A stretch of DNA of 23,763 bases from an uncultured Lachnospiraceae bacterium. Its GTDB lineage: Bacteria; Bacillota; Clostridia; Lachnospirales; Lachnospiraceae. Within the stretch, counting starts at the first letter, position 1. Every line of letters starts with the position of its first letter. Below are positions 13,618-21,514 of the stretch, piece after piece. The position numbers and the translations under genes are program-made. The notes beneath the pieces were generated by a model. That model made no database searches. It worked only from the letters and a program-made list of their open reading frames with translations, and was not told the DNA's origin. The stretch lies in assembly GCA_910578405.1 (NCBI GenBank), contig CAJTQO010000053.1, positions 1 to 23,763 of the forward strand, given 5' to 3'.

Positions 13618-13902
13618 ATGAAATTAGTACCATTAGGCGACAGAGTTGTATTGAAACAGTTAGTTGCGGAAGAAACCACCAAATCAGGGATTGTGCTTCC
13701 GGGCCAGAACAAAGAGAAACCGCAGCAGGCAGAAGTCATTGCTGTTGGCCCTGGCGGAGTAGTGGATGGCAAGGAAGTGAAAATGGAAGTAAAAGTTGGC
13801 GACAACGTAATCTTCTCCAAATATTCGGGAACCGATGTAAAGGTGGATGAGGAAGAGTACATTATCGTAAAGCAGAATGATATTCTGGCAGTAATCCAGT
13901 AA
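13618..13902 (+). CDS. groES: Co-chaperonin GroES
   Basis: This is the 10-kDa co-chaperonin, which caps the GroEL ring during ATP-driven protein folding in the cytoplasm. The 94-residue length is typical. The start PLGDRVVLKQ, the mobile loop around residues 17-33 with the GroEL-contact motif GIVLP, and the core VGPGG and KVGDNVIFSKYSGT are all clear. AAGGAGG lies 8 bases upstream of ATG 13618. The gene is the first of the CIRCE-controlled operon, so heat or misfolded protein should raise its expression through HrcA. GroEL follows after an unusually long gap of 168 bases. Confidence 0.98.
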   Translation: MKLVPLGDRVVLKQLVAEETTKSGIVLPGQNKEKPQQAEVIAVGPGGVVDGKEVKMEVKVGDNVIFSKYSGTDVKVDEEEYIIVKQNDILAVIQ

Positions 13903-14070
13903 TAGGGCATTGTGGGGCCTGTAGAAAGCCCGGGCCGGCATTTCATGGCGCATCATTAAAATGCAGGGATGGCCAAAAGGCGTTTATGCTAAGGCGGCAG
14001 AAGCGTTTTAGCAAAACAGGCATTGGTTTAGAAACAGAACAGGAAAGTATAATACAGGAGGTTGTTTATC
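13903..14070 (+). other. Long groES-groEL spacer with weak stem-loops
   Basis: The 168-base gap within the operon holds several weak inverted repeats: GGGC with GCCC at 13915-13931, and TGCTAA with TTAGCA at 13987-14013. It ends in the groEL ribosome site CAGGAGG at 14055-14061. No open frame of note is present. An RNA processing or differential-stability site is possible. Confidence 0.5.
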
Positions 14071-15693
14071 ATGGCAAAGGAATTAAAATATGGGGCTGAA
14101 GCCCGTGCGGCATTAGAAGTCGGCGTAAATAAACTGGCAGACACAGTAAGGGTAACTTTGGGGCCGAAAGGCAGGAATGTAGTTTTGGACAAATCTTACG
14201 GGGCTCCGCTTATTACCAATGACGGCGTAACCATTGCAAAGGAAATCGAACTGGAAGACGCTTTTGAGAATATGGGAGCGCAGCTTGTGAAAGAAGTGGC
14301 GACCAAGACCAACGATGTGGCAGGCGATGGCACAACGACGGCTACCGTATTGGCACAGGCAATGGTGCATGAAGGAATCAAGAACATTGCAGCAGGCGCT
14401 AACCCGATTATCTTAAGAAAAGGTATGAAGAAAGCTACAGACTGCGCAGTGGACGCTATTGCGAAGATGAGTTCCAAAGTAAGCGGCAAAGAACAGTTTG
14501 CCAGGGTAGCGGCAGTTTCCTCCGGCGATGAAGAAGTGGGCCAGATGGTAGCGGACGCAATGGAGAAGGTTTCCGGCGACGGCGTTATTACCATTGAAGA
14601 GTCCAAGACCATGCTGACAGAGTTGGATTTGGTGGAAGGTATGCAGTTTGACAGAGGTTACATTTCCGCATATATGGCAACTGATATGGATAAAATGGAA
14701 GCGAACCTGGATAATCCGTGCATCCTCATTACAGATAAGAAGATTTCCAATATCCAGGAGATTCTGCCTCTGTTGGAGCAGGTAGTGCAGTCCGGCGCAA
14801 AACTGTTAATCATTGCAGAAGACGTAGAGGGCGAAGCGCTGACCACCTTGATTGTAAACAAACTGCGCGGCACATTCAATGTAGTTGCCGTAAAAGCGCC
14901 TGGTTATGGCGACAGAAGGAAAGCGATGCTGGAAGATATTGCAATCCTGACAGGCGGCCAGGTAATCAGCGAAGAGCTTGGGCTTGATTTGAAAGAAGTG
15001 ACCATGGATCAGTTGGGCCATGCAAAATCCGTGAAAATCCAGAAAGAGAATACGGTAATCGTAGACGGCGAAGGCGAGAAAGAAGCGATTCAGGCAAGAA
15101 TTGCACAGATTAAGAAGCAGGTGGAAGAAACCACTTCCGATTTCGACAAGGAGAAACTGCAGGAACGTCTTGCAAAACTGGCAGGCGGCGTAGCGGTAAT
15201 CCGTGTGGGCGCAGCTACCGAAACGGAAATGAAAGAAGCGAAGCTGCGTATGGAAGACGCGCTCAACGCAACAAGGGCAGCGGCAGAGGAAGGGATTATT
15301 GCAGGCGGCGGTTCTGCATATATCCATGCGGCAAAAGAGGTTGCAAAGCTGGCTGACACAATGGAAGGCGACGAGAAGACAGGCGCGAATATCGTGCTTA
15401 AAGCTTTGGAATCTCCGCTGTACCATATCGCAGCCAATGCAGGTTTGGAAGGCTCCGTAATCATCAACAAGGTGAAAGAATCCGAAGTTGGCACAGGTTT
15501 CGACGCTTTGGGTGAGAAATATGTGGATATGGTAGCGGAAGGGATTTTGGATCCTGCTAAAGTGACCAGAAGCGCATTGCAGAATGCAACAAGCGTTGCG
15601 TCTACGCTTCTTACGACAGAGTCTGTAGTGGCGAATATCAAAGAAGACGCTCCGGCAATGCCGGCAGGCGGCGGTATGGGCGGGATGATGTAA
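14071..15693 (+). CDS. groEL: Chaperonin GroEL
   Basis: This is the 60-kDa chaperonin subunit, which forms the double ring that folds proteins with GroES and ATP. The start is ATG 14071 (MAKELKYG), 9 bases after CAGGAGG; a TTG three codons upstream is not credible. The 540 residues match the family. Visible landmarks are TLGPKGRNVVLDKSYGAP, the nucleotide-site motif AGDGTTTATVLAQAM near residues 85-99, GEALTTLIVNKLRG and APGYGDRRKAMLEDIA in the apical domain, AAAEEGIIAGGG near residues 405-416, and the Gly/Met-rich tail ending GGMGGMM. It is transcribed with groES under CIRCE. An antisense open frame of over 300 codons opposite its second half is a coding-strand shadow. Confidence 0.99.
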   Translation: MAKELKYGAEARAALEVGVNKLADTVRVTLGPKGRNVVLDKSYGAPLITNDGVTIAKEIELEDAFENMGAQLVKEVATKTNDVAGDGTTTATVLAQAMVHEGIKNIAAGANPIILRKGMKKATDCAVDAIAKMSSKVSGKEQFARVAAVSSGDEEVGQMVADAMEKVSGDGVITIEESKTMLTELDLVEGMQFDRGYISAYMATDMDKMEANLDNPCILITDKKISNIQEILPLLEQVVQSGAKLLIIAEDVEGEALTTLIVNKLRGTFNVVAVKAPGYGDRRKAMLEDIAILTGGQVISEELGLDLKEVTMDQLGHAKSVKIQKENTVIVDGEGEKEAIQARIAQIKKQVEETTSDFDKEKLQERLAKLAGGVAVIRVGAATETEMKEAKLRMEDALNATRAAAEEGIIAGGGSAYIHAAKEVAKLADTMEGDEKTGANIVLKALESPLYHIAANAGLEGSVIINKVKESEVGTGFDALGEKYVDMVAEGILDPAKVTRSALQNATSVASTLLTTESVVANIKEDAPAMPAGGGMGGMM

Positions 15694-15968
15694 TCTGCGC
15701 TGCATACGGCGGGCCAGGATAGTCAAACCAGAAATGGTAAAGGCCCAAACAGTCATAAGGCTCAGGATGGCCAAGCCAAACCAATGGTAAAGGCCAAAAG
15801 GATAAAGAGTAAAATAGTCTTTGGGAAATATTTAGAATAAGTTATGGAATAAGGCGGCAGCCAGGCGTTGGATTTTTTCAGGATTCCGGCGCATGGTTGC
15901 TGTTTTATGTTTTTTCCGCTTTCAAATAGGTTAAGGCAATGCCATTGTGCGAAAATCAAATGAATTAA
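15694..15968 (+). other. Spacer after groEL with a degenerate ~50-bp direct repeat
   Basis: No gene is seen between groEL and the apt promoter. The sequence from about 15716 to 15815 consists of two imperfect ~50-base copies. They share AATGGTAAAGGCC exactly 50 bases apart (15733-15745 and 15783-15795), and each copy begins with a CAGGAT-like start. The second copy can fold through TGGCC and GGCCA. No run of T follows, so a groEL terminator is not obvious. Confidence 0.6.
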
Positions 15969-15997
15969 TTGACTTCACAAAAAATTAATAATATAAT
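15969..15997 (+). promoter_or_regulatory. Sigma-A promoter for apt-relA
   Basis: TTGACT (15969-15974) and TATAAT (15992-15997) are spaced by 17 bases, within one base of full consensus, in an AT-rich block. The predicted start near 16004 leaves a leader of about 75 bases before apt. It probably drives apt, relA/spoT and the MBL gene. Confidence 0.9.
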
Positions 15998-16077
15998 AAA
16001 AACTATCGAATTAGTTTTCAGGAGCATAAGAGAAGCAGCAAAAGCAGGGGTTTACAATGCTCTGGAGGGGCATTAGG

Positions 16078-16602
16078 ATGAAAAAATTAGAAGAATATGT
16101 AAGAAGCATACCGGATTTTCCGGAAGAAGGGGTAATCTTCCGGGATGTGACCAGCGTGCTGCAGGATGCAGAGGGGCTGCAGTTGGCAATCAATACGATG
16201 CAGGGGAAAATTATGGATCTGGATTTTGATGTGGTGGCAGGGCCGGAATCCAGAGGATTTATATTTGGGACGCCCATTGCATATAATTTGAAGAAACCGT
16301 TTGTACTCATCCGTAAGAAAGGGAAGCTGCCTTGTGAGACAGTTTCCGTAGACTATGAGTTGGAGTATGGCACGGCGACCATTGAGATGCATAAGGACGC
16401 CATCCGGCCCGGGCAGAGGGTGTTGCTTGTGGATGACCTGATTGCCACCGGAGGGACGACGCAGGCTATGGCGCAGTTAATCGAATCTCTGGGCGGGAAA
16501 GTCGTGGGAATTGTAGTGATGATGGAACTGGCCGGGTTAAAGGGCAGGGAGAGGCTGGAAGGCTACAGGCTGGAATCCGCCATTTGCTATGAGGGGAAGT
16601 AG
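16078..16602 (+). CDS. apt: Adenine phosphoribosyltransferase
   Basis: This cytoplasmic purine-salvage enzyme converts adenine and PRPP to AMP and pyrophosphate. The start is ATG 16078 (MKKLEEYV), with TGGAGGGG 7 bases upstream. An ATG 21 bases earlier would place that site inside the gene and extend the protein beyond family norm. The 174 residues match the usual 170-180. The family start IPDFPEEGVIFRDVT, the ESRGF segment (57-61) and the PRPP-binding loop VLLVDDLIATGGTT (115-128) are intact. It stands before relA/spoT, a classic clostridial arrangement that couples adenine nucleotide supply with (p)ppGpp metabolism. The recJ gene often found upstream of apt is absent here and replaced by groESL. 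Confidence 0.97.
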   Translation: MKKLEEYVRSIPDFPEEGVIFRDVTSVLQDAEGLQLAINTMQGKIMDLDFDVVAGPESRGFIFGTPIAYNLKKPFVLIRKKGKLPCETVSVDYELEYGTATIEMHKDAIRPGQRVLLVDDLIATGGTTQAMAQLIESLGGKVVGIVVMMELAGLKGRERLEGYRLESAICYEGK

Positions 16603-16652
16603 GAAGAAGGCTTGGAGGTCAGTCAGCGTAAACAGGATAGCTGGAGAGGAAT

Positions 16653-18980
16653 ATGACAGAAGAAAAGAACAAAGTGACAATTGAAGGCAAAGGGGTGGTG
16701 TTTGACGATGGAAGGATTGAAGCCATTCAGGAATTTCAGAGTCCTGAACAGCTATATCAGGACCTTATTTCCCATGTGCGCAGATACCATCCTTCCGGCG
16801 ACATTTCATTGATTGAGAAAGCCTACCAGATTGCCTATGACGCCCATAAAGAGCAGAGGCGCAAATCGGGGGAGCCGTATATTATCCATCCGCTGTGCGT
16901 AGGGATTATACTGGCAGATTTGGAGATGGATAAGGAAACCATTACCGCAGGGTTATTGCATGACGTGGTGGAAGATACGATTCTGACGGAAGAAGAGATT
17001 ACCGCAGAGTTTGGCTCTGATGTGGCTTTGCTGGTGGACGGCGTGACGAAGCTGCAGCTTTTGCAGCTTTCCGGGGATTATGAGGGGAAGACGCCAGACA
17101 GACTGGAAGTGCAGGCGGAAAACCTGCGTAAGATGTTCCTGGCCATGGCGAAGGATATCCGTGTGATTATTATTAAGCTGGCCGACCGGCTGCATAATAT
17201 GCGCACGTTAAAGCATATGCCGCCGGAAAAGCAGCAGAGGATTGCAAGGGAAACCTTGGATATTTATTCCCCCATTGCGCAGCGGCTAGGGATATCCAAG
17301 ATTAAGGTGGAGTTGGATGACCTGTCTTTGAAATATCTGGAGCCGGAGGTTTATTATGATTTGGTGGATAAGATTGCCATTCGTAAAAGCGAGCGTGAAC
17401 GGTATATCCAGAATATTGTCAATGAAGTGGGGAAGCATATCCGCAATGCAGGCATTGACGCGCAGATTGACGGGCGGGTGAAGCACTTTTTCAGTATTTA
17501 TAAGAAAATGAAAAACCAGGATAAGACCATCGACCAGATTTATGACCTGTTTGCGGTGCGGATTATCGTGGATTCGGTTAAGGACTGCTATGCGGCATTG
17601 GGGGTTATCCATGAAATGTATAAGCCGATTCCGGGGCGTTTCAAGGATTACATTGCGATGCCAAAGGCGAATATGTATCAGTCGCTGCATACCACATTGA
17701 TAGGGACGAGCGGGCAGCCTTTTGAGATACAGATACGGACGTATGAAATGCATAAGGCGGCGGAGTATGGGATTGCCGCCCATTGGAAATACAAGGAAGC
17801 TTCGGACGGCAGAAAGGCAGAGGGGCAGGAAGAAGAGAAGCTGGCGTGGCTGCGGCAGATACTGGAATGGCAGCAGGATATGTCGGATAACCGGGAATTT
17901 ATGAACCTGTTAAAAAATGACCTGGATTTGTTTTCCGACAGTGTGTATTGCTTTACCCCTACCGGGGATGTGAAAAACCTACCGGCCGGTTCCACTCCGA
18001 TTGATTTTGCATACTGCATTCACAGCGCAGTGGGCAATAAACTGATTGGGGCCAGGGTGAACGGCAAACTGGTGACCATTGATTATGAAATCAAAAACGG
18101 CGACCGGATTGAAATTCTGACTTCCCAGAATTCCAAAGGGCCAAGCCGCGACTGGTTAAATGTGGTCAAAAGCACTCAGGCCAAGAATAAGATTAACCAA
18201 TGGTTTAAAAACCAGTTGAAAGAAGATAATATCGTAAAGGGGAAAGAATTAATTACTTCTTATTGTAAAAGCCGTTCGGTAAATATACAGGATTTGATGA
18301 AGCCGGAATATATGAATGCCATAATGAAACGGTATGGGTTCCGTGATTGGGATTCGGTATATGCAGCCATTGGCCATGGCGGTCTGAAAGAGGGGCAGAT
18401 TATCAACCGGATGCAGGAGATGTATGATAAGGAACACAAGAAAGGCGTCTCGGACGAAGAGGTGTTGGCAGCGGTGGCGGCAGGGAATCTTCCGGCCAAG
18501 CCCAAAGCGGCCAAGCCGCGCAGCGGAATCGTGGTAAAGGGTATGCATGATGTGGCGGCCCGGTTTTCCAAGTGCTGCAGTCCGGTGCCGGGGGATGAAA
18601 TTGTGGGTTTTATCACAAGGGGACGTGGCGTATCCATCCATAGGACGGACTGCATCAATGTGATACACATGTCAGAAATAGAGCGGATGCGGCTGATTGA
18701 CGCAGAATGGAAGAAGTCGCCGGAGGAAGTGTCGGAGGAGACTTATTTCTCGGAAATTAAAATATATGCCAATAACAGGAGCGGTTTGCTGGCTGACATT
18801 TCCAGGGCGCTGACAGAGAAAAACATTGATATCCTATCGCTGAATACAAGGGTCAGCAAGCAAGGGCTGGCTACATTGGCGGTTTCTTTTGAAGTGCGCA
18901 GCCGGGAGGAATTAAACCGGATTATTGATAAAGTCTTGACCATTGAGAGTGTAGTGGATATTGAACGCACCACCGGGTAA
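16653..18980 (+). CDS. relA: Bifunctional-type RelA/SpoT (p)ppGpp synthetase/hydrolase
   Basis: This is the long RSH enzyme of the stringent response. It makes (p)ppGpp from ATP and GDP/GTP and also degrades it. The 775 residues hold the full domain set in order. The HD hydrolase region (about 50-200) has the metal motif HDVVED at 103-108. The synthetase region (about 235-390) has PGRFKDYIAMPKANMYQSLHTT; its RFKD is the form typical of bifunctional enzymes rather than the EXDD of E. coli RelA. The TGS domain (about 425-490) has CFTPTGDVKNLPAGSTPIDFAY. A zinc-finger-type region has KCCSPVPGDEIVGFITRG, and an ACT domain ends the protein. The start has GAGAGG before the ATG and lies 50 bases after apt, so one transcript is likely. 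Catalytic residues look intact in both active regions. Confidence 0.97.
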   Translation: MTEEKNKVTIEGKGVVFDDGRIEAIQEFQSPEQLYQDLISHVRRYHPSGDISLIEKAYQIAYDAHKEQRRKSGEPYIIHPLCVGIILADLEMDKETITAGLLHDVVEDTILTEEEITAEFGSDVALLVDGVTKLQLLQLSGDYEGKTPDRLEVQAENLRKMFLAMAKDIRVIIIKLADRLHNMRTLKHMPPEKQQRIARETLDIYSPIAQRLGISKIKVELDDLSLKYLEPEVYYDLVDKIAIRKSERERYIQNIVNEVGKHIRNAGIDAQIDGRVKHFFSIYKKMKNQDKTIDQIYDLFAVRIIVDSVKDCYAALGVIHEMYKPIPGRFKDYIAMPKANMYQSLHTTLIGTSGQPFEIQIRTYEMHKAAEYGIAAHWKYKEASDGRKAEGQEEEKLAWLRQILEWQQDMSDNREFMNLLKNDLDLFSDSVYCFTPTGDVKNLPAGSTPIDFAYCIHSAVGNKLIGARVNGKLVTIDYEIKNGDRIEILTSQNSKGPSRDWLNVVKSTQAKNKINQWFKNQLKEDNIVKGKELITSYCKSRSVNIQDLMKPEYMNAIMKRYGFRDWDSVYAAIGHGGLKEGQIINRMQEMYDKEHKKGVSDEEVLAAVAAGNLPAKPKAAKPRSGIVVKGMHDVAARFSKCCSPVPGDEIVGFITRGRGVSIHRTDCINVIHMSEIERMRLIDAEWKKSPEEVSEETYFSEIKIYANNRSGLLADISRALTEKNIDILSLNTRVSKQGLATLAVSFEVRSREELNRIIDKVLTIESVVDIERTTG

Positions 18981-19099
18981 TTGTGCGGATTCTTCCCAAT
19001 GGCATTTATGTAAAACAAAGATACCGGAAGCTCTAACGCTGCGTAATGGCGAAGTTTCATTGTGAGGCAGGGGGCGGTGAGAAGAGAAAGGAGAAGGAT

Positions 19100-19732
19100 A
19101 TGGGGGATTTAAAGATTGGCCGGATGGTTTTGGGCGTTTGCCAGACAAATTTCTATTTTGTGTACCGGGAAGGGGAGAAGGAGGTTATCTGCTTTGACCC
19201 GGCAGACCGGGGGGATTATATATATGAAACTCTGGAGAAAAATGACTTCCGGGTGGCCGGGATTTTGCTAACGCACGGACATTTTGACCATATATGGGGG
19301 AGCCGGAAATTGCGGGAACTGTCCGGGGCAAAAATTTACGCTTACGAGGAAGAGCAGGCTGTATGCGAGGATGCAGGCAATAATGTTTCGGAAAATGCCG
19401 GACGGGCTTATACGGTGAAGCCGAACCGGTATTTAAAGGATGGCGAAGAACTTACCCTTGCAGGCATTACTTGCCGTTTGATTGCCACGCCAGGTCACAC
19501 TGTGGGAAGCTGCTGTTATTATTTTCCGGAGGATGGCATACTGGTCAGCGGGGACACGTTGTTTGAAGGCTCGGTAGGAAGGACGGATTTTCCCACAGGA
19601 AGCATGAGCGCCCTGGTGCGTTCCGTTAAGGAAAAGCTGTTTATATTGCCGGATGACACCAAAGTCTATCCGGGGCATGGAGATGCGACCAGTATAGGGG
19701 AAGAGAAAAAGTATAACCCGTTTTTACAGTGA
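19100..19732 (+). CDS. MBL-fold metallo-hydrolase (glyoxalase II-like)
   Basis: This is a zinc-dependent hydrolase of the metallo-beta-lactamase fold, close to the YqgX/GloB-like group that hydrolyses thioesters such as S-lactoylglutathione analogues. The 210 residues carry the signature THGHFDH at 58-64, then the later metal ligands in TPGHTVGS, SGDTLF and VYPGHGDAT. The start at 19100 is supported by AAAGGAGAAGG just upstream. An ATG 54 bases earlier lies in a poor context. The protein is cytoplasmic with no signal peptide. It sits behind relA/spoT in the order often seen in Clostridia, where hemZ follows. Here an opposite-strand MATE gene comes first. The exact substrate is not known for this subgroup. 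Confidence 0.93.
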   Translation: MGDLKIGRMVLGVCQTNFYFVYREGEKEVICFDPADRGDYIYETLEKNDFRVAGILLTHGHFDHIWGSRKLRELSGAKIYAYEEEQAVCEDAGNNVSENAGRAYTVKPNRYLKDGEELTLAGITCRLIATPGHTVGSCCYYFPEDGILVSGDTLFEGSVGRTDFPTGSMSALVRSVKEKLFILPDDTKVYPGHGDATSIGEEKKYNPFLQ

Positions 19733-19736
19733 AAAG

Positions 19737-19774
19737 GCATTTTGCCTGTAAGGCTATGTCTGTATGTAAAATGC
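19737..19774. terminator. Possible terminator between convergent genes
   Basis: GCATTTT (19737-19743) pairs with AAAATGC (19768-19774), and an inner GCC/GGC stem lies in the loop. It sits in the 54-base gap between the convergent MBL and MATE genes. T-rich and A-rich flanks suit both directions, but no long T-run follows, so confidence is modest. Confidence 0.5.
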
Positions 19775-19786
19775 TTTGCTATAAGA

Positions 19787-21148
19787 TTATTTTTCAAACC
19801 CATGCACCCAGTCTGCTTTCAGAAAGTAGAGCAAAAAGACGATGGAGCTTAAAGCCCAGGTCAGCGGATAAGCCCAGAAAATCATTTCAATGGCAGGCAT
19901 GATACGCAGAATAATAGTAATGTAAGAAACGCGTAGGATGCACCAGAAGCAGAGCATGGTCAGCATAGGGACAAAAGCCTTGCCTGCGCCGCGCAGGATG
20001 CCTGCGATGCAGTGGGAAAAGGCCAGGAGGAAGTAAAAGAGCGTAACCGTCCTGGCTTGCGCCGTGCCATAGGCAATCACTTCCGGCGTCCGGTTGAAGG
20101 CGCGGATGAGAGTGGGCATGGTGAAATACAAAACAACGCCGACCAACTGCGCGGTAACAATAGAACAGAGGATACCAAAGCGGGCGCCTTTTTTCGCCCG
20201 CTCATATTGTCTGGCGCCAAGGTTTTGGCTGATAAAAGTGGTCAGCGCCAAGGCAAAGCAAGTGATGGGCAGAAAGCCGAAACCTTCGATTTTCGAATAG
20301 GCGCCGCAGCCTGCCACGGCCATTTTGCCGAATTTGTTAATGTTGGACTGCACAATGACATTGGCAAAGGCAATAATGGAGTTCTGGAACCCGGCAGGCA
20401 GCCCATTGGCAATGATTTGCCGGAGCATAGGCAAGTCAAAGCGGATGCAGCGAAGGGAAACCCGGTATTCCTCCGGGCTTTGGCGCAGCAAACGGTAAAG
20501 GCACAGCAATGCGCTGAGGAATTGGGAGAGGATAGTGGCCAACGCGGCGGCGCCTACCCCATATCCAAGCACGCCTACGAAAAGGAGATCCAGCAGGATA
20601 TTCACGATGCTGGAAAGGATTAGGTAAACTAAAGGATGCCTGCTGTCGCCAACGGACTGCAGGATGCCCACAAATATATTGTACATAACAAAGGCCAGGG
20701 AACCCATAAAATAAATGCGGAAATAAACCGTGGATTCAGGAAGCACATCGGCGGGGGTGCCCATCCATACGAGAATCCGTGAGGTTAAGAGGGTGCCTGC
20801 AAAGGTCAGCGCGAGCCCGGCGGCAAGGCCGAAGGCGATGGTGGTATGGATGGCCCTTAACACTTCCTTGCTTTCCTTTGCTCCGTAATATCTGGCGATA
20901 ACTACTCCGGAACCCATGGCAATGCCATTAAAAAAGCCAACCATCAGGAAAATCAGGTTGCCGGAAGAACTGACTGCCGCCAGGGCGTTGCTGCCAAGGA
21001 AGTTGCCCACAATCAGGGAATCGGCGGTGTTATAGAGCTGCTGGAAAAGATTGCCGAGGAAAATGGGAAAGGCAAACGCAAGGATTTGCTTCCATATGGA
21101 ACCTTCGGTCATCCGGGTAGTTTGTGTCTGTTTGTGTATGGTATGCAT
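19787..21148 (-). CDS. MATE-family multidrug/cation exporter
   Basis: This is a complete 453-residue MATE antiporter in the cytoplasmic membrane. It contains the family landmarks: FPIFLGNLFQQLYNTADSLI in the first helix, SSSGNLIFLMVGFFNGIAMG, and GLPAGFQNSIIAFANVIVQ at the start of the second half. Twelve hydrophobic helices can be traced. The start at 21148 is supported by AAGAAGGAA about 8 bases upstream on its strand. It differs in sequence and orientation from the truncated MATE gene at the left end, so the two are not a recent duplication. It separates the MBL gene from hemZ and is transcribed against them, which suggests an insertion or rearrangement in an otherwise conserved gene order. 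The substrate is unknown. Confidence 0.95.
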   Translation of the reverse strand: MHTIHKQTQTTRMTEGSIWKQILAFAFPIFLGNLFQQLYNTADSLIVGNFLGSNALAAVSSSGNLIFLMVGFFNGIAMGSGVVIARYYGAKESKEVLRAIHTTIAFGLAAGLALTFAGTLLTSRILVWMGTPADVLPESTVYFRIYFMGSLAFVMYNIFVGILQSVGDSRHPLVYLILSSIVNILLDLLFVGVLGYGVGAAALATILSQFLSALLCLYRLLRQSPEEYRVSLRCIRFDLPMLRQIIANGLPAGFQNSIIAFANVIVQSNINKFGKMAVAGCGAYSKIEGFGFLPITCFALALTTFISQNLGARQYERAKKGARFGILCSIVTAQLVGVVLYFTMPTLIRAFNRTPEVIAYGTAQARTVTLFYFLLAFSHCIAGILRGAGKAFVPMLTMLCFWCILRVSYITIILRIMPAIEMIFWAYPLTWALSSIVFLLYFLKADWVHGFEK

Positions 21149-21268
21149 TGTTTTTTCCTTCTTACGCTTCCTGCGGCAAATAGGTGAGACAGGTTAGGGA
21201 GAAGCAAAGCAGTTTCTGCATAGCCTGCTGACGATTGCCACGGAATGTTTTCTTTGTATTTATATGTT

Positions 21269-21274
21269 ATTATA
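21269..21274 (-). promoter_or_regulatory. Possible -10 box for the MATE gene
   Basis: On the minus strand this reads TATAAT, a perfect -10 box, 121 bases before the MATE start. The -35 candidate (TGTCCA at the 17-base position) is poor, so the promoter is tentative. Confidence 0.4.
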
Positions 21275-21354
21275 GCACATATTTTTCCAAATGGACAGGG
21301 GAGGAAAAATACGAGGCAAACGCAGGAAGGAACGGTTTTTAAATAAATTGCTTT

Positions 21355-21450
21355 TGTGAATATCTGTAAACGCGTTGTTTCTGATTTTCTTCCTTTTTTC
21401 CAGAACGTTTTACAAAAGCTTTTGATGTATTTCTTTACAGAATATTCACA
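21355..21450. repeat. Interrupted inverted repeat upstream of hemZ
   Basis: TGTGAATATCTGTAAA (21355-21370) and TTTACAGAATATTCACA (21434-21450) are reverse complements except for one inserted base. They are separated by 63 bases, which include the palindrome CAAAAGCTTTTG. Spaced inverted sites like this suit a regulator that loops DNA or two operator half-sites. They could also fold as a long stem in RNA. Confidence 0.8.
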
Positions 21451-21514
21451 GTTTATTTACTCATGCGTTTGTCGTGGGAGGAGATGAGGATGGAGGAAAG
21501 GAGAAAAAGCAGCC

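Larger units (their letters stand above)
21149..21514. other. Divergent intergenic region between MATE and hemZ, 366 bases
   Basis: No gene is seen. The left part carries a TATAAT box for the minus strand at 21269-21274. The right part, next to hemZ, is AT-rich. It holds a long inverted repeat (21355-21370 and 21434-21450) and the 12-base palindrome CAAAAGCTTTTG at 21413-21424. The hemZ ribosome site AAAGGAG is at 21497-21503. Confidence 0.6.

Noticed and set aside
14806..15774. Antisense open frame of 322 codons opposite groEL
   Set aside because: It mirrors the strongly biased groEL coding strand, has no ribosome site and no recognisable domain.
20012..20623. Plus-strand open frame of 203 codons opposite the second MATE gene
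   Set aside because: It is the complement of a clear membrane protein gene and has no hydrophobic or catalytic pattern of its own.
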